From: JAPEKQ01 sp964516845
GTDB lineage: Bacteria; Joyebacterota; Joyebacteria; Joyebacterales; Joyebacteraceae
Direction of reading: 5' to 3'
DNA: 64,000 bases
Assembly: GCA_964516845.1 (NCBI GenBank)
Contig: CAZEXP010000001.1
Coordinates: forward strand, 170,347 to 234,346
Each line of letters opens with the position of its first letter. Positions within the stretch are counted from its first letter, which is position 1. Below, piece by piece: positions 1-8,345 of the stretch. The notes beneath the pieces are model-generated. The model was not told where the DNA came from and did no database searches. It saw nothing but the letters and a program-made list of their open reading frames with translations. The translations under genes were made by a program, and so were the position numbers.

Positions 1-76
1 CGGACGGAGCGAGGATCGACCAACGATCTGGCGGTCGTTCTCTAGCACGTCGCCGTGAAACGACTGGAGTCGAGTG

Positions 77-1189
77 ATGCGGATCGCGTATCTCTCCATC
101 GGGGGACACATTCACACCGAGAGGTGGCTGAGACACTTCGTCAACGCGGGACACGACGTCCACCTGATGACGGTCCAGCCCGCGCCGATCGACGGTGTCA
201 CCGTTCACGACATCCGGACCGGTATTCCGATCAAACCGCTCCACTATGCCGTCGCGCTCGCCAGGGTCAAACGGATCCTGCGAACGATCAAGCCCGATCT
301 GCTCCACACGCACTTCCTTACCGGATACGGGTACTGGGGAGCCTTCTCGGGCTTCCATCCGTTCATCATGACCGTCTGGGGCGACGATGTGTACGTCACA
401 CCGCACGAGACGAAGCTCAAGGGCTCGCTGGCGAGAGCCGTGCTCGGTCGCGCCGATCTCATCACGGGGGATTCCGAGGACATCCTGACTCACGTCGTGC
501 GGATGGGCGCCGACCCGGATATCTGCCGCGTGGTTCAGTGGGGCGTCGATCTCGACCGCTTCCGGCCCGACGCGGACGGCGGGGTCAGGAGGATGCTGGG
601 CATCCCCGAGGACGCGCCCGTGGTGATCAGTATCAGGAGCTTCACGCAGGCCTACTACAACATCGACACCATCGTTCGCACTGCTCCCGGTGTTCTCGAG
701 AAGCGCCCCGACACGCACTACATCATCGCGGGGAACGAGGGAGACGACTCGGAGCTCCGCGCGCTCGCAGATTCTCTCGGCCTCGATGATCGCATCCACT
801 TCGTAGGACGCATCCCGCACGAGGAGCTTCCCGGATACCTGGCGACATCCGACGTGTTCCTGACGGTTCCATCGGTCGATGCCACACCGGTCTCTCTGCT
901 CGAGGCCATGGCGTGCGGCGTGGCGGTGATCATCTCCAACCTCGAGTCCGCCATGGAGTGGGTGACCGACGGCGAGAACGGTCTCGTCGTCAGGCCCGCC
1001 GAACGGCGGGAGCTCGAAGACGCGATTCTGAAGCTCATCGGCGACCCCGCGGCCCGCGAGCGCTTCGCCGCCATCGGCGTCCGGAAGGTGCGCGAGGGCG
1101 CCGACCACGCCCGGCACATGGACCGGATGGAGCGGCTCTGCGAGGAACTCATCGCCGGGGGAAAGCCGCGAGCCGGAGGAACATCGTGA
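77..1189 (+). CDS. Glycosyltransferase family 4 (GT-B fold)
   Basis: A retaining GT-B glycosyltransferase that probably transfers a sugar from a nucleotide-sugar donor during surface polysaccharide or lipid-glycan synthesis. The N-terminal half starts MRIAYLSIGGHIHTERW, typical of glycosyl_transf_4-like domains. The C-terminal half has the donor-site segment FVGRIPHEELPGYLATSDVF and the E-x7-E region beginning SLLEAMACGVAVI, as in GT4 enzymes. A GTG at 74 is also in frame, but ATG 77 sits 7 bases after GGAG and is preferred. The length (370 aa) is normal for the family. Its stop overlaps the next glycosyltransferase by 4 bases (GTGA), so the two are probably translationally coupled. Acceptor and donor cannot be read from sequence. 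Confidence 0.88.
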   Translation: MRIAYLSIGGHIHTERWLRHFVNAGHDVHLMTVQPAPIDGVTVHDIRTGIPIKPLHYAVALARVKRILRTIKPDLLHTHFLTGYGYWGAFSGFHPFIMTVWGDDVYVTPHETKLKGSLARAVLGRADLITGDSEDILTHVVRMGADPDICRVVQWGVDLDRFRPDADGGVRRMLGIPEDAPVVISIRSFTQAYYNIDTIVRTAPGVLEKRPDTHYIIAGNEGDDSELRALADSLGLDDRIHFVGRIPHEELPGYLATSDVFLTVPSVDATPVSLLEAMACGVAVIISNLESAMEWVTDGENGLVVRPAERRELEDAILKLIGDPAARERFAAIGVRKVREGADHARHMDRMERLCEELIAGGKPRAGGTS

Positions 1190-2136
1190 CGACCGTCAGC
1201 GTGGTCATTCCCACGTTTGGCAAGCGTCCGGTCCTCGAACGCACGCTGGAGTCCCTGCGTGTCCAGACGTACCCGACCGAGCTGACAGAGATCGTCGTGG
1301 TTGACGACCACTCGGACGACGATACGTCGGAGTACCTCCGGAGCCTCTCGCTTCCGCAGCGCCTTGTCGCGATCCGGCACGATGAGAATCTCGGGCGCGC
1401 GGCGGCGCGCAACACGGGCGTCCGCTCGGCCACGGGAGAGCTGATCGTGTTCGTGGATGACGACATGCTCTGCGAGCCCGATCTCATCGAACAGCACGTG
1501 GTCTTCCACCAGGATCACCCACGGTCTGTCGCTATCGGCGACGCGGTGCAGGCCCCCGAACTCGGCCACTCGACGGCGCTTTCGTACCTCGATGAGATGG
1601 GCGTCCACAAACACGAGTCCGGCTCGCGGGTGCCGGCGCGGTACTTCGTCACGAACAACAGCTCCGTCGAACGCCAATCCATACTCGACGTCGGTCTCTT
1701 CGACGAGAGCTTCCGCAACTACGGATTCGAGGATACGGAGCTGGCTTTCCGGCTCGAGGACAACGCGGGTCTCTCGACCTGGTACTGCGGGGAGGCGCGC
1801 GCCCTCCACGTGCATCCGCAGTCGTTCGACGACATCCTCGACAAGAGGATCGAGAACGCGCCGCCGCTGCGACACCTCCTCGCGAAGCACCCGGATCGGG
1901 CGGGGGAGATGATGGTGGACGTCCTGCTGCCCGTTGCCGCCGGTGACTCGGCCGCGCTCAGGGTTCGGAAGCTCCTGGTGGCCGTCGCCACGAACCGGCT
2001 CTTCTACCGGACGGTCCGCGCCGTTGCCAGGACCATCTGGCTTCGTGGACTCTCGCTCAAGGTGATGACCTACCTGATCGCCTGCCAGTACCGCGCGGGG
2101 CTCGCGCGGCCCCCACATACTCAGGAACGCCCCTGA
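1186..2136 (+). CDS. Glycosyltransferase family 2 (GT-A fold)
   Basis: An inverting GT-A glycosyltransferase of 316 aa. The N-terminus MTTVSVVIPTFGKRPVLERT is the nucleotide-binding strand. VVVDDHSDDDT and FVDDDM (the DXD-type metal/donor site) follow in the usual order, then an ED motif region near GFEDTELAFRLE. The open frame extends upstream to 913, but GTG 1186 overlaps the stop of the GT4 gene by four bases (GTGA) and begins exactly at the conserved domain, so it is the likely start. There is no transmembrane segment, so the enzyme is probably cytoplasmic or peripheral. The gene ends the first transcription unit, followed by a long spacer and a strong hairpin. Confidence 0.87.
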   Translation: MTTVSVVIPTFGKRPVLERTLESLRVQTYPTELTEIVVVDDHSDDDTSEYLRSLSLPQRLVAIRHDENLGRAAARNTGVRSATGELIVFVDDDMLCEPDLIEQHVVFHQDHPRSVAIGDAVQAPELGHSTALSYLDEMGVHKHESGSRVPARYFVTNNSSVERQSILDVGLFDESFRNYGFEDTELAFRLEDNAGLSTWYCGEARALHVHPQSFDDILDKRIENAPPLRHLLAKHPDRAGEMMVDVLLPVAAGDSAALRVRKLLVAVATNRLFYRTVRAVARTIWLRGLSLKVMTYLIACQYRAGLARPPHTQERP

Positions 2137-2373
2137 AAGCGGCCCCTTCGCGGCGTTTCAACACGTGCGCGACGGTTGGGGCGCGCGATCGACGATTGTA
2201 ACAACCCCGGTGGCACACTTCCTGCTTCCTACAGGGAACTGCACAGCAGATGACACGCATACGTTCCCTGCAGTGCGCGTGAGCAGTCACCAGGTCGTGG
2301 GCTGATCCCCAATACCCAGGTCATGAGTCGTACGCCACCTGTTGCACGCCTCAGCGGGGAACGCTTTTTCTCA

Positions 2374-2413
2374 GCCGCCCCCGGCTCTCTACGAGAGCCG
2401 GGGGCGGCCCTTT
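2374..2413 (+). terminator. Strong intrinsic hairpin after the glycosyltransferase unit
   Basis: A perfect 16-bp GC-rich stem (2374-2389 pairing with 2393-2408) with a 3-base loop, followed by CCTTT. The U-run is weak, but stem strength and position, directly before a consensus promoter, support termination. The 2137-2373 stretch upstream holds no credible gene. It has only an 8-bp inverted repeat (CAGGGAAC at 2232-2239, GTTCCCTG at 2263-2270). Confidence 0.75.
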
Positions 2414-2416
2414 CCA

Positions 2417-2446
2417 TTGACAGTCGTCACAAGCCTCTGATAGACT
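2417..2446 (+). promoter_or_regulatory. Sigma70-type promoter for the microcompartment operon
   Basis: A perfect TTGACA -35 (2417-2422), an 18-base spacer and a TAGACT -10 (2441-2446). It begins within 10 bases of the terminator stem and lies about 85 bases upstream of the pduL start. No operator-like repeat is obvious next to it, and no regulator gene sits in the locus. Confidence 0.72.
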
Positions 2447-2529
2447 GCCCGGGTTCGCGGCAGGTGCCCATGCCGGTGGTGTTTACGCATACCCCGGGGG
2501 GGCGATTCCGGCGCTGTGGAGGCATGTTC

Positions 2530-3198
2530 GTGAGCGACGTCACACGGATCGCGGATGAGGTGTTGAGGCGGCTTCAGCGGGAGGCGGGCAACCCGCCTCG
2601 CGCGCAGGAGCGTCTCGGGGAAGCGGGAGTCTCGATCCCCGTCGCAGTCAGCGCCCGTCACGCCCACGTCTCGCGGACCGTACTCGATCGTCTCTACGGG
2701 GAGGGCTACGCGCTCTCGAAGAAGAGCGACCTCGGACAGCCCGGGCAGTTCTCAGCCGAGGAGACGGTCACGGTCGTCGGACGCTCCCTGCGCGCCATCG
2801 AGGGCGTCCGCATCCTGGGTCCCGTGAGAACGTACACGCAGGTCGAGATGTCGCGTGCGGACGCCGTCCGTCTGGGCATCGACCCGCCGATCCGCCGCTC
2901 CGGTGATCTCGCGGGGAGTGCGCCGTTGACGCTGGTCGGCCCGCACGGCGCCGTCACCCTCAAGGAGGGTGGTATCCGCGCGACGCGCCATCTCCACATG
3001 ACCCCGCGCGACGCGGAGGTTCATCGCGTAGCCGGCGGCGAGCTGGTCCGCGTCCGGTTCAGCGGCCCCGCGGCGCTCGTCCTCGAGAACGTGATGGTCA
3101 ACATTTCCGAGGACGGGGCTCTCGAGCTTCATCTTGACACGGACAATGCGGGCGCGGCGGACGTGCGCGGCCCGATGATGGTGAGCATTCTGAAGTAA
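2530..3198 (+). CDS. pduL: PduL-type phosphate acyltransferase (microcompartment phosphotransacylase)
   Basis: Converts an acyl-CoA and phosphate to acyl-phosphate and CoA, which recycles CoA inside the microcompartment. The two conserved zinc-ligand motifs of PduL are visible: RHAHVS (His44, His46) and RHLHMT (His154, His156). GTG 2530 lies 7 bases after GGAGG and is preferred over ATG 2524, which almost abuts the ribosome site. From that start the first ~18 residues (SDVTRIADEVLRRLQRE) form a short amphipathic helix followed by a Pro/Gly-rich linker, the layout of an encapsulation peptide. Length is 222 aa, in the family range. It is the first gene of the BMC operon. The acyl group is inferred from the aldolase at the operon end, probably lactoyl or propionyl. 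Confidence 0.93.
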   Translation: MSDVTRIADEVLRRLQREAGNPPRAQERLGEAGVSIPVAVSARHAHVSRTVLDRLYGEGYALSKKSDLGQPGQFSAEETVTVVGRSLRAIEGVRILGPVRTYTQVEMSRADAVRLGIDPPIRRSGDLAGSAPLTLVGPHGAVTLKEGGIRATRHLHMTPRDAEVHRVAGGELVRVRFSGPAALVLENVMVNISEDGALELHLDTDNAGAADVRGPMMVSILK

Positions 3199-3313
3199 CG
3201 AAAGGCGTCACCACCCGCGCGGGTGGAGCGTCCCAGAGACGAGTGGGTCAGGGACGCCGGCAGCGAGACGCAAACGAGAGGCCCGCAACCGGGCCGGACG
3301 AGGGGGTGCGCAA

Positions 3314-3583
3314 TTGCCGGGTACGGCACTTGGAATGGTCGAGACCCGAGGTGTGATCGGTCTCATTGAGGCAGCCGACGCGATGGTGAAGACCGCCAAC
3401 GTGACCCTCACGCGCTATGAGCGGACAGGTGGCGGGTACGTCGCCATCTTCGTTCGGGGTGACGTGGGCGCTGTGAAGGCGGCGGTCGCCGCCGGAGTCG
3501 CTGCCGCGACCAAGGTCGGGGAACTGGTGTCACAGCACATCATCCCGGCCCCGCACGAATCGCTCGAGGAGATTCTGCTGTAG
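3314..3583 (+). CDS. BMC-H hexameric shell protein (copy 1)
   Basis: A single BMC domain of 89 aa forming hexagonal shell tiles. It shows the family hallmarks: ALGMVETRGVIGLIEAADAM at the start, the GGYV strand, RGDVGAVKAAVAAG, and the VSQHIIPAPHESLEEIL end. The start is TTG 3314, seven bases after AGGGGG; there is no ATG close by. The short spacing to the next shell gene and the very similar sequence suggest the two BMC-H copies arose by duplication and may form mixed facets. The likely pore loop carries the residues between KVGELV and the N-terminal helix; pore selectivity cannot be assigned. Confidence 0.95.
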   Translation: MPGTALGMVETRGVIGLIEAADAMVKTANVTLTRYERTGGGYVAIFVRGDVGAVKAAVAAGVAAATKVGELVSQHIIPAPHESLEEILL

Positions 3584-3678
3584 TCTGACGGGAAGAACAC
3601 AACGGCACTGGAAACGTGTGTCGCCATGGGTCCGCAACGGAGCCCGGGGCGACCGAACGCGAGACGCGGGAGGAGAAC

Positions 3679-3969
3679 ATGGGCGAGGCCCTCGGAATGA
3701 TCGAGACCAGAGGTTTCGTCGGGATGGTCGAAGCATCCGACGCCATGGTCAAGGCTGCCAAGGTCAAGCTGGTTGGATACGAGAAGGTCGGAGGCGGCTA
3801 CGTGACCGCCATGGTGCGCGGTGATGTGGCCGCGGTGCGCGCTGCGGTCGACGCGGGAACCGCGGCGGCCAGCAAGGTCGGGGAACTCATCTCCACGCAC
3901 GTCATCCCCAGTCCGCACACGAGCCTTGAAGACGTCCTGCCGATCGGCAAGACCGCGAAGTCGAAGTAG
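3679..3969 (+). CDS. BMC-H hexameric shell protein (copy 2)
   Basis: A second single-domain BMC shell protein (96 aa) beginning MGEALGMIETRGFVGMVEAS and ending in VIPSPHTSLEDVLPIGKTAKSK. The frame is open further upstream, but ATG 3679 follows GGGAGGAG at a good distance and starts exactly where shell proteins do. It differs from copy 1 mainly in the N-terminal segment and in a lysine-rich C-terminal tail. It would co-assemble in the facets of the same shell. The vertex-protein gene starts one base after its stop codon. Confidence 0.95.
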   Translation: MGEALGMIETRGFVGMVEASDAMVKAAKVKLVGYEKVGGGYVTAMVRGDVAAVRAAVDAGTAAASKVGELISTHVIPSPHTSLEDVLPIGKTAKSK

Positions 3970-3970
3970 C

Positions 3971-4261
3971 ATGAACATCGGCCGCGTGGTCGGGACGGTT
4001 GTCTCGACACAGAAGGACGAGAAGCTGGTCGGTACGAAGCTTCAGATCGTCAAGCAGCTGGGGCTCGACTGCGGCGAGACCGGTTCGTTCGTTGTCGCGA
4101 TCGACGCCGTGGGCGCAGGACAGGGCGAGGTGGTCCTGTACGCAAGCGGCAGCTCGGCGCGGCAGACGCCGATCACCAAGGACCGGCCGGCTGACGCCGT
4201 GATCATGGCCATCGTGGACTCGATCGAGGTCGACGGCGCCACCACGTACGAGAAGAAGTAG
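3971..4261 (+). CDS. BMC-P pentameric vertex protein, EutN/CcmL family (copy 1)
   Basis: A 96-aa EutN/CcmL protein that caps the 12 vertices of the icosahedral shell. It has the signature MNIGRVVGTVVSTQKDEKLVG at the N-terminus, the central VAIDAVGAGQGEVVLYASGSSAR (the Gly-rich loop that lines the pentamer) and the DAVIMAIVDSIEV end. The open frame runs upstream to 3821 inside the shell gene, but ATG 3971 comes directly after the previous stop. It is one of three paralogues in this operon. Confidence 0.94.
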   Translation: MNIGRVVGTVVSTQKDEKLVGTKLQIVKQLGLDCGETGSFVVAIDAVGAGQGEVVLYASGSSARQTPITKDRPADAVIMAIVDSIEVDGATTYEKK

Positions 4262-4311
4262 CGCGCGACGCATCGGGAGCCACCGACGCCTCCTCGGGGA
4301 GTTCTTCGCTC

Positions 4312-5736
4312 ATGCCCATCGACAGGATAGGGATCGAGTCAATCGTCGAACGCGTCCTCGGAGAGATTGAGGGGGAACGCGCCGCGAGCCCTCCGCCGAA
4401 GGCCTTCGACGGGCGTGGGATACTGCCCGACATCGATGCGGCGACGCTGGCGGCGCTGAGCGCGTTCCGCGAGTTCTCGGAGATACCGCTCGAGGAGCGG
4501 CGCGACTTCATCTCCGCAATGAGGGCGACGATCCTCGAGCACATCGACGAGCTCTCACAGCTCGCCGTCCAGGAGACCGGGCTCGGGCGCGTGGAGGACA
4601 AGGTACGGAAGAACCGGCTTGCGGCCCGCGCGACCCCCGGGGTCGAGGATCTGAGGGCACACGCCTTCTCCGGCGATCACGGTCTGACGCTCGTCGAGCG
4701 GGCGCCCTACGGCGTCATCGGCTCGATCACTCCGTCCACCAATCCGTCCGAGACCATTATCAACAACGCCATCAGCATGGTGGCGGCCGGCAACACGGTC
4801 GTCTTCAACCCGCACCCGAGCGCGCGGGTGGTCTCGCTGACCACGATCGACCTGCTCAATCGAGCCATCGCGCAGGCGGGCGGCCCCAGGGCTCTCCTTT
4901 TCGCGCCGGTCGATCCATCGGTGACATCGGCGCAGGAGCTCATGGCGCATCCGAGTATCCGACTGCTCGTCGTGACGGGCGGACCGGGCGTGGTGAGGGC
5001 CGCCATGCAGTCGGGAAAGCGCGTCGTCGCCGCCGGGCCGGGCAACCCGCCCGTCGTCGTCGATTCGACAGCCGACATCGAGAAGGCCGGCCGCGACATC
5101 GTCGCGGGGGCGACTCTCGACAACAACATCGTCTGCATCGCCGAGAAGGAGATCATCGTCGAGCGCGACGTGGCGGCGCTTCTCAAGCAGTCGCTCGCCG
5201 GGGCGGGAGGCGTCGAGATCAAGGGACAGTCGCTCGCCCGGCTCATGGACGTTCTCATCGCGGAGGAACACGGTCCGCGACAGCCCGCAACGATGAATCG
5301 TGCGTTCATCGGCAAAAACATCGAGATCATCCTCGACGCCGCCGGACTCTCATGCCCGCAGGGCGCCCGGATGGCGTTCTTCGAGGCGGACGAGGATCAT
5401 CCGCTGGTCTGGACGGAACAGATGCTCCCGGTGCTTCCCCTCGTCACCGCGCCGAGCGCGAAGGCGGCCATCGAGATGGCAAGGCGCTATGAGCGCGATT
5501 GTCGCCACACGGCCGTCATGCACTCGAAGAACATCGAGCACATGTCGCTCATGGCGCGGGTGATGGACTGCTCCATCTTCGTGAAGAACGGGCCCTCGTA
5601 CGCCGGGCTGGGGTTTGGCGGCGAGGGATTCACGACGTTCACGATCGCGAGCCCGACGGGCGAGGGGCTGACGTCGGCACGCACCTTTACGCGCGAGCGC
5701 AGGTGCACACTTGTCGACTACTTCAGAATCGTCTAG
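4312..5736 (+). CDS. CoA-acylating aldehyde dehydrogenase (PduP/EutE-like) with N-terminal targeting helix
   Basis: Oxidises an aldehyde with NAD+ and CoA to an acyl-CoA, the core reaction of aldehyde-processing microcompartments. The protein is 474 aa, the usual size of EutE/PduP. The catalytic cysteine is Cys275 in LDNNIVCIAEKE. The substrate/cofactor segments PSTNPSETIINNAIS, FNPHPSA and VTGGPGVV are intact. The first ~20 residues, DRIGIESIVERVLGEIEGE, form an amphipathic helix followed by a Pro-rich linker, as expected for an encapsulation peptide. ATG 4312 is about ten bases after GGGGAG. With the operon's aldolase the likely substrate is lactaldehyde, giving lactoyl-CoA for PduL; acetaldehyde or propionaldehyde cannot be excluded. 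Confidence 0.93.
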   Translation: MPIDRIGIESIVERVLGEIEGERAASPPPKAFDGRGILPDIDAATLAALSAFREFSEIPLEERRDFISAMRATILEHIDELSQLAVQETGLGRVEDKVRKNRLAARATPGVEDLRAHAFSGDHGLTLVERAPYGVIGSITPSTNPSETIINNAISMVAAGNTVVFNPHPSARVVSLTTIDLLNRAIAQAGGPRALLFAPVDPSVTSAQELMAHPSIRLLVVTGGPGVVRAAMQSGKRVVAAGPGNPPVVVDSTADIEKAGRDIVAGATLDNNIVCIAEKEIIVERDVAALLKQSLAGAGGVEIKGQSLARLMDVLIAEEHGPRQPATMNRAFIGKNIEIILDAAGLSCPQGARMAFFEADEDHPLVWTEQMLPVLPLVTAPSAKAAIEMARRYERDCRHTAVMHSKNIEHMSLMARVMDCSIFVKNGPSYAGLGFGGEGFTTFTIASPTGEGLTSARTFTRERRCTLVDYFRIV

Positions 5737-5749
5737 GGGACATGCGACC

Positions 5750-7078
5750 GTGAGCGCGAACCTCAGTGATGCGATACGGGCGGCAGGTGTCGTGGGAGCC
5801 GGAGGCGGCGGTTTCCCGACCCACGTCAAGGCCGAGGGCAAGGCCGATACGCTCCTCGCCAACGGAGCCGAGTGCGAGCCGCTCCTGAAGGCCGACAGCG
5901 CGATGATGAGGGCGGAGCCCGCGCGCGTGCTCGCCGGTCTTACGCTCATGCGGGACGCCGTCGGCGCCGAGCGCGCCGTCCTCGCCGTGAAACGCAAGAA
6001 CCTCGACGCTCTTTCCGGACTCCGGGAGGCGGCCGAGGCGGCGGAGGGCGTCGAACTCCTCGTCCTGGACAATGTCTATCCCGCGGGCGACGAGTTTCTG
6101 CTGGTCTTCGAGGCGACGGGACGCGTTGTCCCCGAGGGCGGGCTCCCGCTCGATGTCGGTGTCGTCGTGAACAACGTCACCACGCTGGCGCAGGTCGCTG
6201 ACGCTCGCGAGGGACGCCCCGTCACGCACCGGTTCGTCACGGTGCAGGGCGAGGTGAACAGTCCCGTGACCTTGTGGGCGCCCGTCGGAACGCAGCTCTC
6301 GGCACTGCTCGATGCTGCCGGGGGACCGAAACTCGACGAGTTCTCGGTCATCGCCGGCGGTCCGATGATGGGACGCCTGGCCGACCTGACCGAACCAACC
6401 GACAAGATGCTGGCCGGGATCATCGTGCTCCGAAACTCGCATCATCTCATCACGGTGAGGAAGGAGACCGCCGGTCACGCCCTGAAGATCGCTCGGGCCG
6501 CGTGCTGCCAGTGCATGGCGTGCACGGAGCTGTGCCCGAGGGCGCTTCTCGGCCACGACCTCCAGCCGCATCGAACCGTGCGCGCGATCCAGTACTCGAT
6601 GGAGGCCTCCGAGCACGCGCACGTCACATCGGCGTATCTCTGTTGCGAATGCGGCATGTGCGAGCTCTTCGCGTGCCCGCTCGAGATCAGGCCGAGGAGG
6701 ATCCTCTCGGAGCTCAAGGCCGAGCTCAAGCGGCGGGGAGTCGAGAACCCGCATCGGAGACGGGAACTCGACGCCGACGCGGTCCGGCAGTACCGACAGA
6801 TCCCTTCGGCGCGGCTGGTCCAGCGTCTCGGCCTGTCTCAGTATGACGGTCCCGCCGAGGCCATCGGCGACGCGCTCCAGGCGCGGCGAGTGCGCCTGCT
6901 GATGCGCCAGCACATCGGCGCGCCGGCGGTGCCCGTCGTCGAACAGGGAGCGAGCGTGCTCGCCGGCGATGTCGTGGGTGAGATTCCTGCAGGAGCCCTT
7001 GGCGCACGCGTACACGCCAGTATCAGCGGCGAGGTGACGCGAGTCAGCACAACGGAAGTGGTCGTCGAGCGTCGATAG
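5750..7078 (+). CDS. pduS: PduS-like RnfC-family flavin/iron-sulfur reductase of microcompartments
   Basis: A 442-aa soluble RnfC-like protein related to PduS, which carries FMN and two [4Fe-4S] clusters and can oxidise NADH. Seen here: the Gly-rich GVVGAGGGGFPTHVK and NGAECEPLL segments of the Complex I 51-kDa-type flavin domain, a SLBB-like middle region, and two cluster motifs, CCQCMACTELCP and CCECGMCELFACP. The C-terminus resembles a barrel-sandwich hybrid domain. GTG 5750 lies nine bases after GGGGA; the frame upstream to 5711 overlaps the aldehyde dehydrogenase and is not needed. In this operon it lies directly before the PduT-like shell gene, its usual partner. There is no cobalamin-dependent diol dehydratase here, so a role in NAD+ regeneration by electron export is more likely than B12 reduction. 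Confidence 0.9.
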   Translation: MSANLSDAIRAAGVVGAGGGGFPTHVKAEGKADTLLANGAECEPLLKADSAMMRAEPARVLAGLTLMRDAVGAERAVLAVKRKNLDALSGLREAAEAAEGVELLVLDNVYPAGDEFLLVFEATGRVVPEGGLPLDVGVVVNNVTTLAQVADAREGRPVTHRFVTVQGEVNSPVTLWAPVGTQLSALLDAAGGPKLDEFSVIAGGPMMGRLADLTEPTDKMLAGIIVLRNSHHLITVRKETAGHALKIARAACCQCMACTELCPRALLGHDLQPHRTVRAIQYSMEASEHAHVTSAYLCCECGMCELFACPLEIRPRRILSELKAELKRRGVENPHRRRELDADAVRQYRQIPSARLVQRLGLSQYDGPAEAIGDALQARRVRLLMRQHIGAPAVPVVEQGASVLAGDVVGEIPAGALGARVHASISGEVTRVSTTEVVVERR

Positions 7079-7150
7079 CGCGCACCGCACGCGTCGACCT
7101 CGTAGAGGACACGACGTCATGGATGACGCGACGTCGGAGAGGATGAACGA

Positions 7151-7741
7151 TTGGCGAAGAAGCGTTCTCAAATGGACGCCCCGAAGCGCGGACGACTCGA
7201 GGCGATCGCGATCATAGAGACCATCAGCATCGCCGTCGGGATCCAGATCACCGACGCGATGGCCAAGATGGCCAGCGTCGAGATCCTCGAATCGACTCCG
7301 ATCTGTCCCGGCAAGTACATGGTGCTGGTGGCAGGCGGCGTCTCCGATGTGGAGTCCTCGCTGAAGCGTGGCATCGAGATCGGCGGGGACGTCATCGCCG
7401 ACACCCTGTCGATACCTCACGTCCATCCGGACATCTTCCCGGCCATCCTCGGCGCCGTCGACGTGGGCGAGCTGGGGGCGCTCGGCGTTGTCGAGACGTT
7501 CACGGTCGCCTCCTCGATCCTCGCGGCTGATGCCGCGGCGAAGGCCGCACGCGTTCGTATCCTCGAGATTCGTGTCGCGAAGGGACTCGGCGGCAAGGGC
7601 TTCTTCACGATGACGGGCGAGGTGCACGAGGTGGAGGCCGCTATGGAGGCGGCTCTTCAGGTCACGAAGGAATCCGGGACGCTCGTGCGCAGCGTCGTCA
7701 TCCCACGACCGCACCCGAGTCTAGCGGCGACGGTCCTGTAG
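7151..7741 (+). CDS. pduT: BMC-T tandem-domain trimeric shell protein, PduT-like
   Basis: 196 aa with two BMC domains in tandem: the first around ETISIAVGIQITDAMAKM and ESTPICPGKYMVLVAGG, the second around VETFTVASSILAADAAAKA and VVIPRPHPSL. The overall pattern, including ICPGK in domain 1 and the RPHP end, matches PduT, whose trimer holds a [4Fe-4S] cluster in its central pore. In PduT the cluster ligand is a cysteine in the segment ETWSVAAC of domain 2 (recalled from the family); here that position reads ETFTVASS, so the ligand is serine. TTG 7151 is about seven bases after GGAGAGGA; ATG 7175 has no ribosome site. It sits directly downstream of the PduS-like gene. Confidence 0.92.
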   Translation: MAKKRSQMDAPKRGRLEAIAIIETISIAVGIQITDAMAKMASVEILESTPICPGKYMVLVAGGVSDVESSLKRGIEIGGDVIADTLSIPHVHPDIFPAILGAVDVGELGALGVVETFTVASSILAADAAAKAARVRILEIRVAKGLGGKGFFTMTGEVHEVEAAMEAALQVTKESGTLVRSVVIPRPHPSLAATVL

Positions 7742-7773
7742 CGCGTCGCCACGCCTGCGGCGAAGGAGGAGCG

Positions 7774-8067
7774 GTGCATTTCGGCAGGGTCATCGGCTCG
7801 GTCTGGGCGACTCAGAAGGTCCCGACGCTCAAGGGCGCGCGGATGCTGATCGTCCAGCCTCTGACGCATACGCTCGAGGAGAAAGGGCAACCGCTCGTAG
7901 CCGTCGACACCGTCGAGGCTGCGCCCGGACAGATCATCTACTTCGTGATGTCGCGCGAGGCGTGCAAGGCGATGGAGGAGCGCTTCAACCCGGTCGACGC
8001 GGCGATCGTCGGCATCGTCGATGAGATATCACTGGCCGATGCAGCGATCGACGGGGGGGACGTCTGA
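7774..8067 (+). CDS. BMC-P pentameric vertex protein, EutN/CcmL family (copy 2)
   Basis: A 97-aa EutN/CcmL paralogue starting MHFGRVIGSVWATQKVPTLKG with the conserved VAVDTVEAAPGQIIYFVMSREA loop and the DAAIVGIVDEI end. GTG 7774 follows AAGGAGGA closely. It is more divergent from copy 1 than copy 1 is from typical EutN, and has a bulky loop (SREACKAMEERFN) that copy 1 lacks. Its stop lies one base before the third vertex gene. Multiple vertex paralogues are typical of PVM-type and related sugar-degrading compartments. Confidence 0.93.
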   Translation: MHFGRVIGSVWATQKVPTLKGARMLIVQPLTHTLEEKGQPLVAVDTVEAAPGQIIYFVMSREACKAMEERFNPVDAAIVGIVDEISLADAAIDGGDV

Positions 8068-8068
8068 C

Positions 8069-8341
8069 ATGTTTCTCGCACGCGTGATAGGGGAACTCGT
8101 CTCGACGATCAAGCATGAGTCGCTCCACGCCCAAACGCTGCTGATCATCGACCGGATCGATCTCGAGGACCATCAGACCGGCGCCACCCTGATAGCAGTC
8201 GATTCGGTGTCCGCGGGCGTAGGGGACACCGTGCTCGTCGTGGACGAGGGCGGCTCCGCGGCCATCGTCACCGGGCTTGCCGACCCGCCGATCAGAACGG
8301 TCATCGTCGGCATCGTCGATCACTTCGACGTGGAGGTGTGA
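8069..8341 (+). CDS. BMC-P pentameric vertex protein, EutN/CcmL family (copy 3)
   Basis: A 90-aa EutN/CcmL paralogue, MFLARVIGELVSTIKHESLHA at the start, VAVDSVSAGVGDTVLVVDEGGSA in the vertex loop and VIVGIVDHFDVEV at the end. ATG 8069 is eight bases after a GGGGGGGA site. The operon thus encodes three distinct pentamers, probably used at different vertices or stages of assembly. The aldolase gene starts four bases after its stop. Confidence 0.93.
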   Translation: MFLARVIGELVSTIKHESLHAQTLLIIDRIDLEDHQTGATLIAVDSVSAGVGDTVLVVDEGGSAAIVTGLADPPIRTVIVGIVDHFDVEV

Positions 8342-8345
8342 CGTC

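Noticed and set aside
1..73. End of an upstream gene at the window edge
   Set aside because: All three plus-strand frames stay open for at least 40 bases and none gives a recognisable C-terminus, so no call was made.
913..1185. Upstream extension of the GT2 frame
   Set aside because: It overlaps the GT4 gene, gives Arg-rich non-family sequence, and the GTG at 1186 starts exactly at the domain with a 4-base coupling overlap.
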